Made by a program: the position numbers and the translations under genes
From: an uncultured Alphaproteobacteria bacterium
Lineage (GTDB): Bacteria > Pseudomonadota > Alphaproteobacteria > Paracaedibacterales > CAIULA01
Assembly: GCA_903905285.1 (NCBI GenBank)
Contig: CAIVFQ010000108.1
Coordinates: forward strand, 1 to 19,995
Length of the DNA stretch: 19,995 nt
Direction of reading: 5' to 3'
Notes under the pieces: generated by a model
Seen by the model: the letters and a program-made list of their open reading frames with translations, nothing else
Told to the model about the DNA's origin: nothing
The model's database searches: none
Shown here: positions 16,291 to 19,995 of the stretch, one piece after another
Layout: each line of letters starts with the position of its first letter
Position numbering within the stretch: position 1 is the stretch's first letter

Positions 16291-16659
16291 ATGGATTCAC
16301 GACCCCTTTCCCCCCACTTACAGATTTACCGGTGGCAACTGACATCTGTGTTATCGATTTTGCATCGGTTAGCGGGCATGGCCTTGTTGGGGTTTATTGT
16401 CGGTGTTGTTGCCTGGTTGTTTATTCTAAACCAAGGGCCCCACAGTTATGAAATTTTTACAGATTTTCTTGCCACATGGCCAATGAAAACGATGGTTATG
16501 CTTTTGATTATTTCCTTAAACTATTACCTGTTTAGCGGTATTCGCTATTTATGCTGGGATTGCGGTTGGGGTTTGGATTTAAAAGATGTTTATCGCAGTG
16601 GTTGGCTGGCATTGGCGTTAACCTTTTTCACCAGTTTTATCATTTGGATATTCTTATGA
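16291..16659 (+). CDS. sdhC: Succinate dehydrogenase cytochrome b subunit SdhC, atypical at the heme ligand
   Basis: SdhC is one of two membrane anchors of complex II, carrying heme b and the quinone site. The 122-residue protein has three membrane helices and the signature RPLSPHLQIYRWQLTSVLS followed by ILHRLAG, with the quinone-site Ser22 and Arg26. The usual His-x5-Gly-Ile-Arg-His motif reads YYLFSGIRYLCWD here. The position matching the E. coli heme ligand His84 is Tyr79 (codon TAC 16525-16527), and the following motif His is Tyr86. ATG 16291 is chosen over an upstream TTG because of the GGAG at 16281. Its TGA overlaps the ATG of sdhD. Confidence 0.93.
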   Translation: MDSRPLSPHLQIYRWQLTSVLSILHRLAGMALLGFIVGVVAWLFILNQGPHSYEIFTDFLATWPMKTMVMLLIISLNYYLFSGIRYLCWDCGWGLDLKDVYRSGWLALALTFFTSFIIWIFL

Positions 16660-16988
16660 AACTTAAACCCCATCATCATTGGCAACTGCACAGACTCTCG
16701 TCCCTGTTCTTAACGGTCACCCTGCCCTTCTTAGGCATTTTCTTGTTAACCTTAAAAGGTTCAAACTACCACCAAGTCATGATGATGTTTCGAAACCCCG
16801 CCCTTGCGGCTTTTTTAGGGTTAACCATCGCTGTTGGTTTGTACCATACAATGTCGGAATTCCAGGTCATCATTCGTGACTACCTCAGGGATTCAAAGGC
16901 CAAAGTCGCCCTTGGCTTGGTTTATACGACGGCGATTTTTCTGATGGCCGTTACCCTTTATAGTTTGATAGGAATCATGTACCGATGA
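16656..16988 (+). CDS. sdhD: Succinate dehydrogenase membrane anchor SdhD
   Basis: This 110-residue anchor subunit of complex II has three membrane helices. The motif [17 protein letters not shown] contains His64, equivalent to the E. coli SdhD heme ligand His71, and the Asp75-Tyr76 pair of the quinone site. The start ATG overlaps the sdhC stop (ATGA, 16656-16659), so the reading frame that begins further upstream is not the gene. The 3' end overlaps the sdhA start in the same way (16985-16988). Because SdhC lacks its heme-ligand His, His64 would be the only conserved axial ligand left for heme b. Confidence 0.94.
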   Translation: MKLKPHHHWQLHRLSSLFLTVTLPFLGIFLLTLKGSNYHQVMMMFRNPALAAFLGLTIAVGLYHTMSEFQVIIRDYLRDSKAKVALGLVYTTAIFLMAVTLYSLIGIMYR

Positions 16989-18757
16989 GCCGTTTTATTG
17001 ATCACCAATATGATGTCATTGTGGTTGGGGCCGGGGGGGCTGGCTTGCGGGCCACCTTAGGGATGAGCGCACAAGGTTTAAAAACAGCCTGCATCACCAA
17101 AGTTTTCCCCACCCGCAGTCATACGGTCGCAGCCCAAGGCGGCATTAGTGCGGCATTGAACAATATGGGTGATGGCGATGATTGGCGTTATCATTTTTAC
17201 GATACGGTGAAAGGGTCTGATTGGTTGGGCGATCAAGATGCCATCGCCTATATGTGCCGCCACGCCAAAGAGGCTGTTTTAGAATTAGAACATTTTGGTG
17301 TCCCTTTTTCCCGCACTGATGAAGGTAAAATTTACCAACGTTCCTTTGGGGGTCATACCCTAGAGGAAGGAAAATCCCCTGCCAAGCGCGCCTGTGCCGC
17401 AGCTGACCGTACAGGACATGCGATTCTTCATACCCTTTATCAGCAATGCCTTAAGCATCAATCAGAGTTTTTTATTGAATATTTTGTGCTTGATTTACTC
17501 ATGCAGGATGACCGGTGTGTGGGCGTGATTGCCTGGTGTTTAGAGGATGGCACGTTGCATCGGTTTCAGGCACATATCGTGGTTTTGGCAACCGGTGGGT
17601 ATGGGCGTATTTATTTCTCTTGCACCTCTGCCCACATATGTACCGGCGATGGTAATGCCATGGTGTTGCGGGCTGGTCTGCCTTTGCAAAATATGGAATT
17701 TGTCCAGTTCCACCCCACCGGCATTTATGGGTCGGGTTGTCTAATTACCGAAGGCGCCCGGGGTGAAGGGGGATACCTGGCCAATGCCAAGGGCGAACGC
17801 TTTATGCAAAATTATGCCCCCCATGCAAAAGATTTAGCATCCCGTGATGTGACCAGCCGTGCCATTGCGACAGAGATTATGCAGGGCCGTGGCGTTGGCC
17901 CCCATCAGGATCATGTTTATTTGCACCTGGAACACATTGATCCCGCCGTTATTAAGGAACGGTTGCCCGGTATTTCTGAAACAGCCCGCATTTTTGCCGG
18001 CATTGACGTCACCAAAAACCCAATTCCTGTTTTACCGACTGCTCACTATAATATGGGCGGCATCCCCACAAACATTCATGGAGAAGTCCTTAAAGACAAC
18101 ACCGGAACCATTGTCCCTGGATTAATGGCCATTGGCGAGGCGGCCTGTATATCTGTGCACGGGGCTAACCGGTTGGGAACCAATTCTTTATTAGATTTAA
18201 TTGTTTTTGGCCGATCCGCAGCCCTTAAGGCCAAAGACCTTATTCAACCGGGCGCACCCCACAGTGCGTTGAATAAAGACCAAGGGGAAGCATCGTTCAT
18301 ACGCATCGAGCGTCTGCGCTGCGCCAAAGGGACTATCACCACCGGACAACTGCGCCTGTTGATGCAAAAAGTTATGCAACACCACTGCGCTGTTTTTCGC
18401 AACCATGATTTACTGGAACAAGGCATTCAACAGCTAACGTTGCTCAGCCAAACTCTGTCAGATATTCAGGTCAATGATCGGTCACTGATTTGGAACACAG
18501 ACCTTTTAGAGGCTCTTGAGCTGGAAAATTTGATGTTACAGGCCCAGGCCACCATTCGATCTGCCCAATTTCGAACCGAAAGCCGTGGTGCCCATGCGCG
18601 TGATGACTATCCTAAACGTGACGACCAACGCTGGCTGCACCACACCCTTTATTGGCATACTTCCGATAAAAAACCGCGCTTTGAAAAACGGCCTGTTCGG
18701 TTCGCAACATTAAATGATGCCGTCGATACTTTGGCCCCTAAACAACGGGTGTATTAG
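16985..18757 (+). CDS. sdhA: Succinate dehydrogenase flavoprotein subunit SdhA
   Basis: SdhA oxidises succinate to fumarate in the TCA cycle and passes electrons to SdhB. The 590-residue length is normal. Visible are the FAD-binding [13 protein letters not shown] near residues 11-23, the site of covalent FAD attachment [11 protein letters not shown] (His46), the substrate and catalytic residues in [32 protein letters not shown] and [18 protein letters not shown], and the C-terminal [12 protein letters not shown] and APKQRVY. Its ATG overlaps the sdhD stop, so the three subunits are coupled. The gene expected next, sdhB for the iron-sulfur subunit, is absent; an unrelated exported protein with its own promoter follows. 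Confidence 0.98.
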   Translation: MSRFIDHQYDVIVVGAGGAGLRATLGMSAQGLKTACITKVFPTRSHTVAAQGGISAALNNMGDGDDWRYHFYDTVKGSDWLGDQDAIAYMCRHAKEAVLELEHFGVPFSRTDEGKIYQRSFGGHTLEEGKSPAKRACAAADRTGHAILHTLYQQCLKHQSEFFIEYFVLDLLMQDDRCVGVIAWCLEDGTLHRFQAHIVVLATGGYGRIYFSCTSAHICTGDGNAMVLRAGLPLQNMEFVQFHPTGIYGSGCLITEGARGEGGYLANAKGERFMQNYAPHAKDLASRDVTSRAIATEIMQGRGVGPHQDHVYLHLEHIDPAVIKERLPGISETARIFAGIDVTKNPIPVLPTAHYNMGGIPTNIHGEVLKDNTGTIVPGLMAIGEAACISVHGANRLGTNSLLDLIVFGRSAALKAKDLIQPGAPHSALNKDQGEASFIRIERLRCAKGTITTGQLRLLMQKVMQHHCAVFRNHDLLEQGIQQLTLLSQTLSDIQVNDRSLIWNTDLLEALELENLMLQAQATIRSAQFRTESRGAHARDDYPKRDDQRWLHHTLYWHTSDKKPRFEKRPVRFATLNDAVDTLAPKQRVY

Positions 18758-18810
18758 ACTGGACTTTCTAAATCTTTATTTCCCCTTTCAATCGTGCATA
18801 AAAAAAAACC

Positions 18811-18841
18811 TTGAAATAGTCTAGGTCCATGACTATATAAT
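18811..18841 (+). promoter_or_regulatory. Promoter with a dyad in the spacer, upstream of an exported protein gene
   Basis: TTGAAA (18811-18816) is followed by TATATAAT (18834-18841), with a spacer of 17 bases to TATATA or 19 to TATAAT. The bases 18817-18835 form an imperfect palindrome, TAGTC-TA-GG-T-CC-AT-GACTA, with 7 of 9 positions paired about a central T. Sitting between the -35 and -10 boxes, it could be a repressor or MerR-type activator site. Transcription would start near 18848, about 26 bases before the ATG. No strong terminator for sdhA is visible in the 116-base gap. Confidence 0.5.
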
Positions 18842-18873
18842 CCCCATAATTTCTATTTCACTGAATATCACAA

Positions 18874-19995
18874 ATGAACTCTAAGTTTTCTGCCTACCTG
18901 GTTGCTTTTTTATTGTTAATCTCGGGTTATTTAACGGCTGCAACCATTGTTGATTCGGCGCCTGACGCAAGACCTGTTTATCAAAAGCCGGCCCCAATGG
19001 GTGCCTTGGCCTGGATTCAGTATTTGGAAGATGAACGGGATCAAGCCGATATTGCTGGAGATTATGCAGGATTCAAAGCCATCACAGACGAAATTTCAGC
19101 CACCATCGCCGGGAAACATGGTCTTTCTGAAGAGAGGGCTACACCAGAAGAAGAATTAGCCATTATTCATTCCATTACCCGCACACGCCACAGATTTATG
19201 GGCCAGCGTCATATGCTGCATGACCGTTACTTAGGCTATGACCGAGCCCAAACTACCACCCGATTACAAACAGATGAACGGTTCAACGGACACATGGCCG
19301 CCGTATTGGCGATTGATGCAATGGTTATGAAGGCGTTGAACGATGATGACTTTGAAGAGGCGTGGGGTGATACGACAAAAGACCCTCAAGAGCTTATACC
19401 TGGCATTATTGCCCATGCTCAAAAACATGAGAAAAAAGAGGTCTTTGAATCCTTAACCCCAGCCTTCCAACATTTTTTGCAAACCAGACGCGACACCCTT
19501 CGCCTGGTCAATGATGTGTTCAGCGTTTTCGCCCCGAAGATGACATTGCTAAAAGTCCATAACGAAGCCATGGAATTGGGTAAAACCTACAAAGGGTGGA
19601 CGGTGCATAACAACGCAACGGAAGGGGAAAAAGAAAGAGTGATAGATAAGGTTGAAGGATTATCAATAATTGATGAAGGCGGTGATGTTTTCTCTTCCTC
19701 TGCAAGGACAACGCCCCCCTCTGATGAATTGCACGCCAGATTGGGCCTTAATCTAGAAGCAATGATTGTAGAATATGTTTATGATCCTTATTTGTTGAAG
19801 GAAGCATTTGATGTAAGTGGAGCAGGACCAAAGCGTTTTTATCTAAGCCGTCGTCCGCCGAACCCACAGTTAGCCAGGATACTGACACGACCCCACGGTA
19901 TCATTCCTGTTTCCGCGATAGTGAAGACCTACAAGAATGTAACAACAACCACCATTCTTCCGGAAAGCCCTCCCCTAGAAATGATAAAAATGATA
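18874..19995 (+). CDS. Exported protein of unknown function, 3' end beyond the window
   Basis: An uninterrupted frame of 374 codons runs from ATG 18874 to the right edge. It starts with a signal peptide (AYLVAFLLLISGYLTAA, cleavage probably near residue 23-25). The mature part is helical and charged for about 230 residues, with many His, Arg and Glu (TRTRHRFMGQRHMLHDRY is an example). It becomes Pro/Ser/Thr-richer near RTTPPSDE, and later has aromatic and basic segments. No membrane helix beyond the signal and no known motif were seen. The upstream ribosome-binding site is poor (CACAA before ATG). It has its own promoter and is not part of the sdh operon. Its export, length and helical character resemble the broken gene at 611-2615, but I found no convincing sequence similarity. 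Confidence 0.75.
   Translation, partial: MNSKFSAYLVAFLLLISGYLTAATIVDSAPDARPVYQKPAPMGALAWIQYLEDERDQADIAGDYAGFKAITDEISATIAGKHGLSEERATPEEELAIIHSITRTRHRFMGQRHMLHDRYLGYDRAQTTTRLQTDERFNGHMAAVLAIDAMVMKALNDDDFEEAWGDTTKDPQELIPGIIAHAQKHEKKEVFESLTPAFQHFLQTRRDTLRLVNDVFSVFAPKMTLLKVHNEAMELGKTYKGWTVHNNATEGEKERVIDKVEGLSIIDEGGDVFSSSARTTPPSDELHARLGLNLEAMIVEYVYDPYLLKEAFDVSGAGPKRFYLSRRPPNPQLARILTRPHGIIPVSAIVKTYKNVTTTTILPESPPLEMIKMI

Noticed and set aside
16551..16655. Upstream extension of the sdhD frame
   Set aside because: These codons lie inside sdhC. The ATGA overlap at 16656 and the normal SdhD length fix the start downstream.
1..19995. CRISPR arrays, rRNA genes, prophage or toxin-antitoxin modules
   Set aside because: No regularly spaced direct repeats, no rRNA sequence, no phage structural genes and no recognisable toxin or antitoxin pair were seen on either strand.

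Overview
The window looks like a piece of an alphaproteobacterial chromosome of moderate-to-low GC. The likeliest source is a host-associated lineage such as Holosporales or Rickettsiales. The evidence is a DivL-type PAS kinase whose phospho-acceptor His is a Tyr, an NDUFAF5/BioC-type methyltransferase with the alphaproteobacterial C-terminal PGSAK signature, a lone ccmC, UbiE, and a respiratory sdhCDA cluster. Between these sit several exported proteins of unknown family and an insertion-sequence remnant. The order-level placement is inference from gene content only.

Layout. (1) Bases 1-126 hold the C-terminal tail of a transposase that looks IS66-like. It meets, tail to tail, a minus-strand block of unrecognised genes (137-2615). 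In that block a signal-peptide ORF and a 580-aa ORF are probably one gene broken by a single extra base in a C5 run. (2) A minus-strand operon (8082 down to 2760) encodes a membrane-fusion protein, an RND/HAE1 pump and a class I methyltransferase. (3) A tRNA-Lys(UUU) with its own promoter stands at 8281-8356, convergent with a small exported twin CX3C protein. (4) On the plus strand come ccmC, the DivL-like kinase, and a Cys-rich exported protein followed by a long inverted repeat. (5) A structured leader precedes two tandem paralogous ABC-type substrate-binding proteins and ubiE. (6) A strong promoter drives sdhC-sdhD-sdhA, whose coding regions overlap by ATGA; sdhB does not follow. (7) A promoter with a dyad in its spacer precedes an exported protein that runs off the window.

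Functional themes. UbiE makes ubiquinone, which SdhCDA reduces. CcmC delivers heme for cytochrome c. The NDUFAF5-like methyltransferase family is tied to complex I assembly in mitochondria. Together these describe an aerobic respiratory chain. The pump operon handles efflux, and the DivL-like protein should act in the CckA/CtrA cell-cycle circuit if that circuit is present. The points most worth checking are the Tyr for His in the kinase, the Tyr replacing the heme-ligand His in SdhC, the twin CX3C micro-protein, the switch-like leader before the substrate-binding genes, and the frameshifted gene.
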